The notes below the pieces were generated by a model, which did no database searches, had not been told where the DNA came from, and saw only the letters and a program-made list of their open reading frames with translations. From contig MU277711.1 of assembly GCA_022385805.1 (NCBI GenBank), positions 1 to 64,000 on the forward strand: a stretch of 64,000 nucleotides of DNA. The letters run 5' to 3'. Source of the DNA: Pilatotrama ljubarskyi (taxonomy: Eukaryota; Basidiomycota; Agaricomycetes; Polyporales; Polyporaceae). Below, one piece after another: positions 1 through 11,600 of the stretch (positions within the stretch are counted from its first letter, which is position 1; each line of letters starts with the position of its first letter). The translations under genes and the position numbers were made by a program.

Positions 1-95
1 TCGACGCTGTGCTACGTGCGCGCGGACCTGTCGCCGCTCGCGGGGAGCGCGCAGGCGAAGCAGGGCAAGAACGGGAAGACGTACTGGACGATCGT
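1..95 (+). pseudogene. Partial duplicate of an Hsp70-like exon
   Basis: These 95 bases are identical, base for base, to 10789-10883, the middle of exon 10 of the Hsp70-like gene in this window. The same reading frame is open (beginning STLCYVRADL, ending KTYWTIV), then identity stops abruptly and the frame runs into unrelated codons and a stop near 168. Only the fragment inside the window can be judged; more of a duplicated gene may lie upstream. It could be the 3' edge of a recent partial duplication or an assembly artefact. Confidence 0.75.
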
Positions 96-3000
96 ATGGA
101 AGCAGGTGCATGCGAGATGCCTACCGTGTAGAACACCTCGAACTACACAATATATTTCGTCGACAATCAACCACTGACAGTTCTCGGAGAATGGAGCGCA
201 ATGAGTGTGATGTGGCCCTCGCCGCGTTGATGACCCTGAGGGGCCCTCCTCGGACGAGGGTACAGTATCTCCGCCGCCCGTGTTCGTTCACTCGATGTCT
301 GCGAGATCTTGGGACCTAGAGCCGAGTCGGTCTGTTCCTCATCTCTGCCGACGATCTGTGCACAGGCAGAGAAATAATCAATGCCTCTGTTCGCTGCGTA
401 CACAGTAGGTCTGCTAGGTCCGCTGTGTAGACAGTAGGTCCGCTTGGTCCGCTGCGTATACGCTAGGTCCACTGTGTAGTAGACACTAGGTCCGCTTCGT
501 CCGCTGTGTAGACACTGCCAGTAGACACTAGGTTTGCACGGTAGATACTAGACACTTTGCTTGCTGCGTAGACAGCACTAGCGACACTACTTTGCAGGAG
601 TCGCTTCGCACAGAGCACTCCTAGGTACTACTGGTCCACTCACAGTTCAGATACAGACACGCTTCTGGTACTCTCTCGAGGCCTAGCAGGTTGGTTGGGC
701 CGGCGACAGAGCTGCGAGCAATGGTAGCATGGAATATGGCACCAATGGGGGCCGATCCACATGGGCATGCTGTGTATGAAAGCGCGGACGGTGCATTTCA
801 GGCTCTGACAGGCATTGCCGGCTGGTTGATGTCCCAGAGCACTTCCCGTTGCTACGACCCTGAATTAGTCCGCCCCAACCGCAGACTAGTGTACTACTAG
901 GTCCATTCCCGTCCCAAGCTCCTTGGAGTCCACGAAATCGCCGATGTGAATTGCTGCCTCGGAATCCCAGTGCCAGTTATAGTACCGCAGTTTTGATGTC
1001 CTTGGTATTAGAGCCGTCTTGTGCATGACTGGGAGGTGCCCGCGTGAGGAGGCCAGCTGACTAGAACATGCCGGTGCACCTCTCCAAGCTCCTGCAGCCC
1101 CAAGTGAGAAGCTTCGGCTGTCCCCTGAAGATTGACATTGGTCAGCATTGTCGGCACCCACGCGTGAAAGGGTGACTCGGAAGGGTCTCGGACTCGACCT
1201 AACAAGGGATTCCCTACTCCCAAAAGCGGCACGCCCACCTCGGGTACGACAGACTCCTCGGCCGCAAGACAGTGATCCATCCGGTGTCCTCGTGAAACCG
1301 CCCAGACCGCAATGTTGCCAGCCATGACAGCATTAGATGCCTGCAGATGGGCAGCTGCATGGGCAAAGATGTCGTGATAGGCCCAGGACCTCTAGCACTC
1401 CAGTCTGCTGCCCAGAGGTCCAAAGAAACATGGTCATGCACTGACAGGTGTCACCCGATGCGATGCATTGATGACCCTGGCCCTTCTGACTGTGCAAGCA
1501 ATTTCTTCAGCTGTCGCGCTGGTTGCTTACTCGGAATCAATCAATCTCGCAAGCGATAGGCTTACCTGGACGCGATATGAACCATGCTCCATTGCACGGG
1601 CATCAGCTAGGTGGACACTGTTATGACGGCAGGTCCAGATGGAATTCCTCAGCTCCTGGGGCTGGGGGTGATGTCAGGGGCAGGTGCTGCAGCACTGGAC
1701 CCATTGAGGACATCATGGATCCACAAATGGACGTCCTCGAATGATACCGAAACTCCCTGATTGCCCAGAACGCGCTCAGGTGCCTCAGTTCCGATGATGC
1801 TGCTTGACAGCCATTGTCGAGATCTCAGCTGCAGACCCCAGCTTATTGGGATGCCAGGCAATTATGGAGCATCTGTCCGGGACCCTCATGGAACTATGAA
1901 ATGAGTCTGCCCGCTGGCTGGGCCTCGTGGTGACATGCCAAACCAGCACGCTCCTCAGGCTGAGGTGTAGATCGCTGGCAGGATGATTAGGTCAAAACTT
2001 TGATGCAGTTGAAGCGAACGAGACGAGACCGACTGTATGGCCGGTGGCATGCACCTGTGACAGCTGCTTTCATACCAATAGGCCCATCACACATATTACA
2101 CACACAGCATTTGGTGATTCGACGGTGCGGAGTCGACGAGTTGACGTCGGGTAAGGAGGTTGGGAGGACTCCGCTGACAGCGTTGCTCGCCTGCCCTGCC
2201 AACTGCCTGTCACTCTTTTCTTGTACTGACTCTCCGCTCGAAAGCGCAGTATGCGTAATTTCTCTGACAAGAGCCTATCGATCTGAAAGTAGCTGGAATG
2301 GTAATATAGATGCCGGACAGCAAGGAGACGGTGGATCCGTTCCTGCTTCGTGTGTTGTCCCGTTTCTGGATCAGTTTTGGTTCCTGATGATGTGTAGGAC
2401 TCAGGAACACAAGATCGAGAGCTTCCCTGTGCACTGTCTCAAGGGATGTTCTTGCTTGCCACTTTGAACGCCTTTAGAATGGTCGAGTATTCAAGGTGGA
2501 GTACTGTGAGCCATGAAGATGCTGAGATGAGACCTGTGAGCACATGATAAACACAGGAGCATATGTCGGCGGCAGCGATGCCATGATGGACCATATGGAA
2601 CTGATCTCACGCACTGCTTATGTAGTCTGAGCGGGCAGAGTCAGATGCATGCAGACAGAAGAAACTGGTGAAATTTTAGCCCGAGTATTCTCGACTCGGT
2701 GTGCTAAGCGCTGCTTCAGAAGCCTCCGCCCCTCAGGCAAGGGGGATCATATCATCAGTAAATCGGAGGTCAGCTGTGGTACTTGTAGTTGACAGAGCTG
2801 CCTCGCAAGGATAGACAAGGGAGCACGGGAAGATGGCCACCCGCAATGTGGGTAATGCTTGACGACTTGACTAAAGGTGTTCTCCTAGAGCGAAAGCAGA
2901 GTATTGCTTTCCCAGAGAATCTCAGTGTGCATAACTTGGAGCAGAAGAGGCATTGAATCTTCACGATCTGTTCTTGAATAGCTGTGCAAGGTCCTATGAC

Positions 3001-3420
3001 TTACAGCAGACAACTTCCTTCCCTGTCTACTGTTGTCACGGTGTTTGACCTCACTCCTCAAGCACACCCTCTGTACAAGACTAGCGTGCTTGCGTGATTG
3101 TCGATCATGTTCCTGAGGCGGAACTGCATCACAAACTGAACTAAAGGCCTGGTAAGAGTGCACACTCACTAAAGACGGAGATTCAGAGGAGCTCACTGCA
3201 AGCGGTATGCAAAGCTCGTTGTCATCCACTACAGCTACAAAGTTGTGGGATGGCCAAAAGGAATCCCATCTGTGAACCTCAGCGACCTCGCCAGTGGCAC
3301 GTGGCAGCCCCTCCTGACGCGGCGTACCGTGTGAGATGCAAAGACACTCCAGTTTGAGCGCACCGCACGGAATGACCGTGCACTCTAGTTCACGCCTGTG
3401 ACTACTGCTGCAAAGCATGC
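96..3420. other. Gene-poor intergenic region
   Basis: About 3.3 kb with only short, unconvincing open frames on both strands. None shows a recognisable domain, a strong GC bias at third codon positions, or joinable splice sites. Apart from the tandem repeat at 388-595 I see nothing I can name. It could contain decayed transposon or non-coding transcript sequence. Confidence 0.5.
388..595. repeat. Degenerate tandem repeat, unit about 28-31 bp
   Basis: Repeated variants of a unit built from GTAGACACTAGGTCCGCT followed by TGGTCCGCTGT. The first three units are close to 28-29 bp; later copies are shorter or interrupted and decay toward 595. Copies share the core words TAGGTCCGCT and GTGTAGACA. 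The unit is not in frame with any gene. Function unknown. Confidence 0.7.
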
Positions 3421-3846
3421 TCATGCAGGCGTGGAGACATTGTAATAAGCGTACGCTACGATGTACGAGATGTGTGGTATACATGATCTGCATAATTGCG
3501 ACACGTGGACGCGTGGACACTCGACGGCGGACTCGTCGTTGAGGTCAATACAGCCTGGATCACGCACACGCATGCCCCAATCTCGTGACGGATGCGTACA
3601 AATCGTCGAAGCCCTCAGGCTCGCTGCCGCACCTGTCCTCGAGCACGCCAGATACAGCTCGTGCAGCAACGGCGTCGTATCGTGCATGCCGGATGGGCCA
3701 ATGGCGATGGTGTCGTGGCTGAACAAGAGCCCGTTGAGCGTCGAACGCATGGCCGCGTGCACGCACACCATACCGTCCAAGACCGGAAGCGAACGGGTGT
3801 CGATCGTGCGCAGACGTCTCGAACCGCCCGACGAGTCGCATTTCAT
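3421..3846 (-). CDS. Possible hypothetical protein (141 codons)
   Basis: This antisense frame has mostly G or C in third codon positions across its central part (around residues 15-85), which is how the proven genes here behave, whereas overlapping frames on both strands are also open because of high GC. No domain is recognised. The start is uncertain and further exons may exist between 3850 and 4260. It may equally be a chance frame in GC-rich DNA. Confidence 0.25.
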   Translation of the reverse strand: MKCDSSGGSRRLRTIDTRSLPVLDGMVCVHAAMRSTLNGLLFSHDTIAIGPSGMHDTTPLLHELYLACSRTGAAASLRASTICTHPSRDWGMRVRDPGCIDLNDESAVECPRVHVSQLCRSCIPHISYIVAYAYYNVSTPA

Positions 3847-5442
3847 TCAACCTGCACTCGACGCGTATGCACATGCCGCGCAATGGTTGGTGCCAGAGCA
3901 CTTCTCCTCACACGACCCTGTGTCCCTGCAACCCTCCGTCATCTCGCTTGGGATGGATCGGCCAACGCGCGCTTGCGCCGACCACGCGCCCATCCGTGTC
4001 GTACGCTCGTTGGTGCGAGATGAGCGACGTTCGCAAGAGCCCGGTCGCCGAGCAGCAAACCTCCGCGCTGCGCAACCGAGCGAGGACGCGGACGGCAAAC
4101 CATCGTATGACGGACGGCGGCTGCGTGCTTGCTCGCTAGCGACCCGGGCCGCGGATGACCCTTGCGGCGCTGGATGAGTGCGTGTCCCTGTGCTCTCGCT
4201 CGAGACTTTGCCCCTCATCACTGACCCTTCCTCCCCCATGCTTCCGGAGGAGACCAGCAAGTTCGCCGCTGCACTCTAGCGTACCGCTGTCCAGCACCGA
4301 CGGAGACGTGCACGGTACTGTGCTGCCGTACAGCTTCTTCCACTCTGCACAACTCCACAGCACCGTCGCACAGCACTCAGCTAGATACCGTATGCAGCCT
4401 CCTCTCGCACGTCTCAAATGCTCACGCCATCGTCTTGGGGCCTACCCCAGGCAGTGCTCCCCTTCTTGCGCACTCTCGAGCCCGACGCACGTACGCACAA
4501 TCCTCCGGCTCCGGCACAGAGTACGTACATCGCAGTCAAGCCTCGAACTCGACGGCGTAGCACGCTGACATACCGCACTCACCTGTCAGACCGAGCGCGT
4601 CACGCAAACGCGCATCGGCTCAGAGAGACGACGGGCATGTACGTCTACCACGCGGACCCGAGACGCGCAGATAACTACTTACTTGGATGCACAGCGGGCG
4701 GCGGCCCTACGCATGCGTGCGGCAGCGCGCCGACACCAGCGACGTCCGGTTCGGCCGCTCTCCGGAGCAGACTATAGAAGAGGTACGCACCTCTGAGCAT
4801 CCCGGACCTTATCGTCCTTCCGCTCACCTGATCTCTGATCCGCCCGCCCAGCATCGCAGAGGACGCTGTCGGGTTTGTACAGGGACATGCTAGGAGGAGT
4901 CTGGTGCGGCCGGCCGCTTTGTACCGTAGTAGACAGCAGCAGCAGGCGGGCGGGGGCCTGGAGGACGAGCAAGGAGAGGAGCAGCGGCGGGGGCGCGGAT
5001 TCTGCGGACCCGACCCGACTCGGACGAGCAGACGACGGGATCCAGCGCCGGGGTTGGGTGAGGAGACGGGCGACGCGCGGGAGAGAACGCTCGATGCGTC
5101 GTCTACCGATCCGAGCTCAGGGCCCCCGTGCACGAGCATGCTGTAGAGCCCAGAGTCGGGCTTGAGAGATGCAGGGCAGTGCATCGGTGTCGACGGTTCG
5201 CATCGCCCACCGGACAGGACGCGAGCGCGACGTACGCCCAGGGCCGCTGCTGCACACAGCGAGCACGGGGCCGTTCATACCACATCGCCCGGCGGTGTGA
5301 GATCTTGTCGGGAGGGTATCGTCCCTAGCGCACGGTTGGATGGCGGAACGGACTCGACTGGAGCGAGTGTCCGGCGGGGCGGGGGGACGACACCGGAAAG
5401 ACCCTCCCCGGGGTTGCCTCTGCGCTAGAAGACGGCCCGTGC
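3847..5442. other. GC-rich intergenic stretch
   Basis: High-GC DNA with several overlapping open frames on both strands, none with recognisable domains or consistent splice joins. It lies downstream of the coiled-coil family gene (minus strand) and may hold its 3' UTR. I see no repeat, RNA gene or mobile element. Confidence 0.4.
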
Positions 5443-7431
5443 TCAACGTACGCCTTGCACGTCGGCCGCGGGTCGCATGGCAGCGCGTCGACCGGAGCGA
5501 GCGGAGAGAGCGAATCCGGGCGGACGGGTGGATGCGGTATCGGCGGCTGGGCCAGGCCCCGAGAATCCTAGACCTGTGCACGCGGGGAGAGGCGTCAGTG
5601 ACTGCGTGCAGAGCGATGGCCGGGCCTCTTGCGCTAACCGCGTGACGGGCACTGTCGGGCAGGACCTTGGGCAGGAGCAGCATCCGGCTGTCGAACGCGT
5701 CGCCGTCCGTATCGGCATCAGAGACGGCGCTGCTGCTCCGCGCGTCGCGTCGCGTCACGCAACGCAGCCCGAGCTCCGTCGTGCACAGTACTCGCCCGCT
5801 ATCCTCCGGATGTGCCGAGTGGGCCTTTCCGTGCCCATGTCCGTGGCCATTCACCAGCGCCCCGTGCCCATTCGCGTGCCCGACGCCGACGTCGGCCATC
5901 ATGGACAGCTGCGACGCATGCTCGTCCCCCTCGCCCTCGCGCATCTTGTTGAGCATCCGGCCGGGCTCGAACGGGATCCCGCCGTCGACGACGAGCACCT
6001 CGAACGTCGTCGACAGGATCTCCTCGCGCGTCACGCGCGCGAGCTTGTACACCGCCTCGGCGATGCGGCGCAGCTGCGCGTGGAGGGACGAGTCGGAGGT
6101 CGGCGCGTTCGCGGAGCCGCAGAGCGTGAAGACGGCGGCGGACCAGCGGAGCATGGTCGTCACGAGTTCGCTCACCGCGTACTCTTCGAGCCCCGGGTAG
6201 AGCATGCGGATGGAGCGGTGCGTGAGGGCGCGCCAGCGGGATGAGGTGGCTTGCGGCTCTGCGCGGGTGCCAGATGGGGACGGGGTTCGTGAGATGTGAG
6301 AGGAGGGTGAGTGTGTACGGACGTACCGGAGGTCTGCATGTGCGCGAGGATCCGTGAGAGGAGCGCGTCGAGCTTTGAAGGGAAGCCGACGCAGAAGAGT
6401 GACAGCGAGCGCGCGCAGCACGTTGCTATGCTGGCTTGTAATGCCAGCTGTACGAGGATGGGGTCTTGCGTGTGATCGCGCAGGGCGAGTATGCGCGAGA
6501 GCGCAGGCCCGAGCCACGGCGTGCAGTTCTCGAGCTCCGGGGGCATGACTAAGGAGGACTTGGCCTTTGAGCGTTTGGCGAACGAGCACGAGTCGGTCGC
6601 CGCGGCCGCGAAGTGGTTAATCTCCGCGTTGAGGTCGTCGACGGCCTGGATGATCTGCGCGCCGGACCAGCCGTCCGTCTTGGTGAGGAAGACGTCCATG
6701 CTGCGCGCACGCGCGTAGTGCTCCGCTTCGAGAGTCATCGAGGGACCCAACGGGACGGGCGGGGGGTCGTCCGAGCGGCGTGCGTGCCTCCTGGTCCTGC
6801 TCCGGTCCCGATTCCGGTGGTGCCTCTCACCCGCTGCCCTGCTGTTCCCACTCCCACTCACCGTGCTGGCGGCATCGTCGTGCGCATGGGGATGCGACCG
6901 CTCGCTGCTAACGCTACGGCTCTTGGCGAGGGCCTCGTCGCGTTCGGCGATGAGGCGATCGCGCTCGGCGCGGAGGGCCTCGATCTCGCGGTCCTTTGTG
7001 CGGAGGGAGTCCTGCATGTCGCGGAGGGAGTTCTCGAGCGCCTTGTAGCGCTCTGCGAGCTTCATGACCTCTGCGTGGATGTGGGTGCGGGTGGCGTCGC
7101 GCTGGGCTCGGGCGGTGTCGAAGAGGGAGGTGGGCGGGCGGGGCGGGGTGCGTGCGGAGGGGGGCGCGGAGGGAGAGGGTGAGAGGGCTTGGGCGTGGTG
7201 GGAGATGCGTTCGCGGCGCTCTGCGGTGGCCAGCTTGATGCGGAGGGCGGAGCACTCGCGGGTGAGCTTTGCGATGGGATCGGAGACGGGGCTGAGGTCG
7301 GGAGAGTGGTGGATGCGGAGGCGGGGACGTGCGGATTGCGGGGTGCCGAGGGAGAGGACGCCGGGGCCGGTGCCGCCGCCGCGGAGGGTGTAGAACTCGA
7401 CGGTGGAGTCGGTGGCGACCTGGAGACGCAT
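5443..7431 (-). CDS. Uncharacterised basidiomycete coiled-coil family protein
   Basis: Three-exon model of 613 aa: 7431-6327, 6258-5653, 5573-5443. Intron 1 (68 nt, GTACGT...GCAG) joins frames exactly in phase. The N-terminal third has a heptad-rich coiled coil (about residues 120-170), followed by a Ser/Arg/His-rich linker. The conserved region starts around the WSGAQIIQAVDDLNAEI motif and continues helical through exon 2, with the RVLCTTELGLRCVTRR stretch. From memory this resembles a family expanded in agaricomycetes without known function; I cannot verify that here. The last intron (5574-5652) and short C-terminus are less certain: without it the frame runs into arginine-rich, unlikely sequence. 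The start ATG precedes RLQVATDSTVEF; upstream in-frame codons lack an ATG. It is divergent from the Hsp70-like gene, sharing about 1.25 kb of promoter DNA. Confidence 0.65.
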
Positions 7432-8677
7432 GATGAGAGTTAGTGCACGGCGATGGGGGGAGACGCTTGCCTGCGTGGACGGCGAGGGCTGATATGTATC
7501 CGCAGAGGAGACGCAGCGAGAGAGAGTCGTGGTTCGTGCACAGACGGCCTTCTCGGCGCTTGGTCGCACATCACGCGTCTACTCGTCCTCCTATCTGACT
7601 TGAGCCACTGCTACAGTACAACATATTGTCTGTCGGCACTCTCCTCCTGCACCAGGGAAAGAGTTCACAGTGCTGAGCAGAGAATTTGACGGGCCAGCAG
7701 TTCGCAAGAGCCTTCCGACGCGTACTGTATCTTGCGCGGGGAAACAACTCGGCGTTGGCACAGCGTCGATCGCTTCCCCGGACCATCTGCACGTCAGCTT
7801 GCCTCCTGCCACCATCGCCCTCAGCCTGACCACTGCACCCTCCTTCCCTCGTCGCCTATATGCGTGCTTTTCACTCGCTCCAGACGACAGTGCACCGGTC
7901 ATGTGGTGCTGCACGATGCCGCATACACTGGCCACCGGCACTGCTCTCAACGCACTCATTCCAGAGCGGGACGCTTGTCGTCCCTGATGGTGGGACATTT
8001 CTGCTGCAGCAGACGCTTCTCCGAGGACACGATCACAGCGCGCCGTAGGCTTTTCCTCGGGACCCAACACTGCCCGAACGGCTGCGATTAGAGTGATTGA
8101 ATGCGCAAGTACCGCAGTGCTGGCGAGTGGCTCCCTGTGCTGCAGGTTCGTGCCGTCATCGACCCCTCTCATCTGCAGACTTCTCTGATGCTTGGAAGCG
8201 TCCGCTGCAGGCGTGGTGTACTCAGCTCGAGATATGAACGTGCCGAGGGTCAGTCGGGCAGCACAGCCCAGCGAGAATGCGCCGATATCTGGGCAGCTCG
8301 AGCCTCGACGCGATCGTCAGCGCACTGAACGGGATCCGCTGCAGCCCACGCGTGGTTGGCGTCGCAGTGCTTGCCCAAACGCGTCGTCGCGCACAGGGAC
8401 GATCCACGCCACAACCGCGTTTTACAGGCGTGTTTCTTACGTCAGCCACGCGCCTTGTCCCAAACGGTCGACTCGGCGTCTCCGAGCCCATTCACAGCGA
8501 CCTGCCAGAAGGACATCAGTGAGCAGCCTCATGCCGCGTGTTTTCTCGTCTTCCCTCCCTTCCTCCACCGCCCGCGCGGGCTCCCTTATATTCTCCCCCA
8601 TCGTATCCTCTTCCCGATCTACCCGTTATCTGCCTTCACATCCTCCGCTCGCTATCTCCCTCCCTTGATCGCCCACC
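7432..8677. promoter_or_regulatory. Shared divergent promoter region
   Basis: About 1.25 kb between two divergently transcribed genes. It contains only weak open frames without domains. The last 150 bases before the Hsp70-like ATG are pyrimidine-rich, as is common in fungal core promoters. I could not identify specific factor sites. Confidence 0.45.
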
Positions 8678-11600
8678 ATGAAACCCGCCTCGGGTACGCG
8701 CAAGCCTTACATCGGTACCACGCGCAGCCTTGTACTCGCGCTCGATGTCGGCACGACGTTCAGCGGGGTCTCCTACGCGATCCTTGAACCTGGAGAGGTC
8801 CCCAAGATCCACGGTGTGACTCGGTAAGTGTCCTCCGCAGGTGGAGGCCGGCTGCGGTATCTCATCGCTCGCGCGCTGCAGCTTCCCCGGGCAGGAGCAT
8901 GTCGCGGGCAACTCCAAAATACCCTCTATCATGTATTATGACGCGAACGGGGTGATGAAAGCAGCAGGCGCAGAGGCAGAGAACGCCTCCGTCGTCGCCG
9001 AAGCCGAGGACGAAGGATGGACGAAAGCCGAGCTGTGAGCCCCCTCTCCCCTTTGTTACCGTCTCCGCCCCGCCCGCGTTAACGCCCCCGCCGCGCTCAG
9101 CTTCAAGCTCCGGCTGCGGCCAAAGTCGATGAAGCTCAAGATGAACGGGATGCGGCTCGCGCCCCTCCCGGTCGGGAAGACGGCGGTGGACGTGTTCGGC
9201 GACTTCCTGTCGTACCTCTTCCGCTGCACGCGCTCGTTCATCATCGACACGCATGCGAACGGGCCCGCGCTCTGGCACGCGGTCGAGCACGACATCCAGT
9301 TCGTGCTCAGCCACCCGAACGGCTGGGAGGGCGCGCAGCAGAGCAAGATGCGCCGCGCGGCGGTGTATGGCGGCCTCATACCCGATACGGACGAGGGGCG
9401 GGCGCGGATCCGGTTTGTGACCGAGGGCGAGGCGAGCTTGCATGCGTGCGTGTTGAACGGGCTGGCGGCGGATGTGTTGCAGGTGAGTGGTGCGCGCTCG
9501 GTGAGAGGTCGCGGCGAGTTTGCTGAGCAGAAACAGAATCCGTCGGGACATGGGTTCATTGTGGCGGACGCGGGAGGTGGAACTCTGGACATCAGTTCGT
9601 ACGCTATCCGAGGGACGGCGCCCCTCGTGATAGAAGAGATTGCTCCTCCAGACTGTAAGTGTCCTCCGCACGGTGTCATGGATTGCGATATTGAACTTTC
9701 GCTAGGCGTGTTCGCTGGCTCGGTATTCGTCAGTCGGAGAGCAAGAGCATTCTTCGAGGGTAAGTCCCACCATGCGCCTGCTTTCATGAGGATCCTTACT
9801 GACAGCAAACCCCAGAGAAGCTCAAGAACTCCAAGTATGGCACGTCCGACGCGCTCGACCACATCACAAAACGCTTCGACGAGACGACGAAGCGCCTCTT
9901 CCGCGACAACAAGGAGCTCCAGTTCGTGCCGTTCGGCTCCCCGCTCGACAAGGACTTGAGCGTCGGCATTCGAGGCGGACAGCTCAAGCTGACTGGGTGA
10001 GCGCTGTCCCGTGGAATTCTGTTCGATGGTTCGTAGACGCTAAACCAAGTGCAGGGCTGAGGTGGCGGCGCTGTTTGAGCCCTCGATCGAGGCCGCGGTG
10101 TCGTCTATCAAGGCGCAGATCGACGCATCGGGGGGTGCTGTCAAGGTAGGCCTCTGGTCTCCGTTACACCGTCAACTTGAAGGTGACTTATCTTTCGTGA
10201 ATCACAGTCCGTATGGCTTGTCGGTGGCTTCGCAGCAAGCCCGTGGCTCTTCAGCCAGCTGCAGGAACGGCTTGCCAAGTACCACGTCACCGTCAGCCGA
10301 CCAGATACCCAGACGTGCGTACCGCAATTTCTGCTCGTATGAATATGATGCCTGACACGGATGGTACTAGGTCAAAGGCCGTTGCGGACGGTGCGATCGG
10401 CTTCTACTGCGACCACCACGTGTCGGCGCGGATATCCAAGTTCATGTACGGCGTCGAGTACCTGCGCGAGTTCGACCCGAAGGACGAGGAGCACATCGCG
10501 CGCAAGCATCGGCTGTTCGAGATGCCCTCTGGTCCGAGGCTGCTCCCGGATGCTTTCGACTGCATCCTCGCCAGGGTATGTACCCTCCGCTACACGTCCG
10601 CGGTCGTCATGCTGACATGTATATGCGAAACGCAGGGCGTGCGTGTGAAAGAATCGAACGTCTTCAGCCGCAAGTACTGCACCGAGGTGACGAACCTGTC
10701 CACGCTCTCCGTGTTCGAGGTCGAGATATGGTGCTACCGCGGCGGCGACGTCGTGCCGAAGTGGATCCACCGCTCGTCCGAGGAGTTCTCGACGCTGTGC
10801 TACGTGCGCGCGGACCTGTCGCCGCTCGCGGGGAGCGCGCAGGCGAAGCAGGGCAAGAACGGGAAGACGTACTGGACGATCGTGTTCAGCATCGAGATCC
10901 ACTTTGGGCTGACGGAGTTCAAGGCGAGGATCAAGTGGGTCGATAACGTGCGTATGTTTCCTGTCGGATGCTGGGGCGTTTACTGACTTGGAGAATCTAT
11001 ATTGTTCAGGGTCGAACCAAGTAGTAAGTGCAGACTGGCTTTCTTCATTGGCATTCTTGTGCTCATAGTGGCTCTTACAGCGGTCCTGCGTCGATCGTGT
11101 ATAACGAGAGCGGTCACCGTGCAGAGGAAGACGAGCCAGACAGCTCTCCCGAAGACAACGTCACCGTCCTCTCGTCCGCGTCGGACAGATACCCCTCGCG
11201 CTCCGTCTCCCAAGTACCCTCGCGCGACCCAAGCACTCGCAGCGCACGCACCTCCGCCCAAGCATCCCCACGCATCCCCGAGGTCGCGCGCGTCCCTGAG
11301 CCGTCCCCACGCGGCTTTGAGCTCGAGCGCACGCGCACGACCTCCACTTCCTCCTCCGCCTCGGCATCGCGGTACGCCGACAAGGGCAAGTCGCGCGAGC
11401 TCTCCTCGAGCCACACGCACACCCCGCGCTCCTCCTCCGGTGGACCTGAGCCGATGCGTGCTGGGGACCGCTCGCTCAACGTCTCGGGCAAGTCCGCTGA
11501 CTCGGGGCGCAGCGGAAGCACGCGCCTCGGCGAGGCGCTCAACGCGGTGTGGGGCGCCGCCGCGCCGTCTGTGTCCTCGCCGCTCGCGGAGAACCCGCCC

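Noticed and set aside
9056..9862. Minus-strand 268-codon frame opposite the Hsp70-like gene
   Set aside because: It overlaps exons with proven family motifs on the plus strand and has no domain; high GC keeps antisense frames open.
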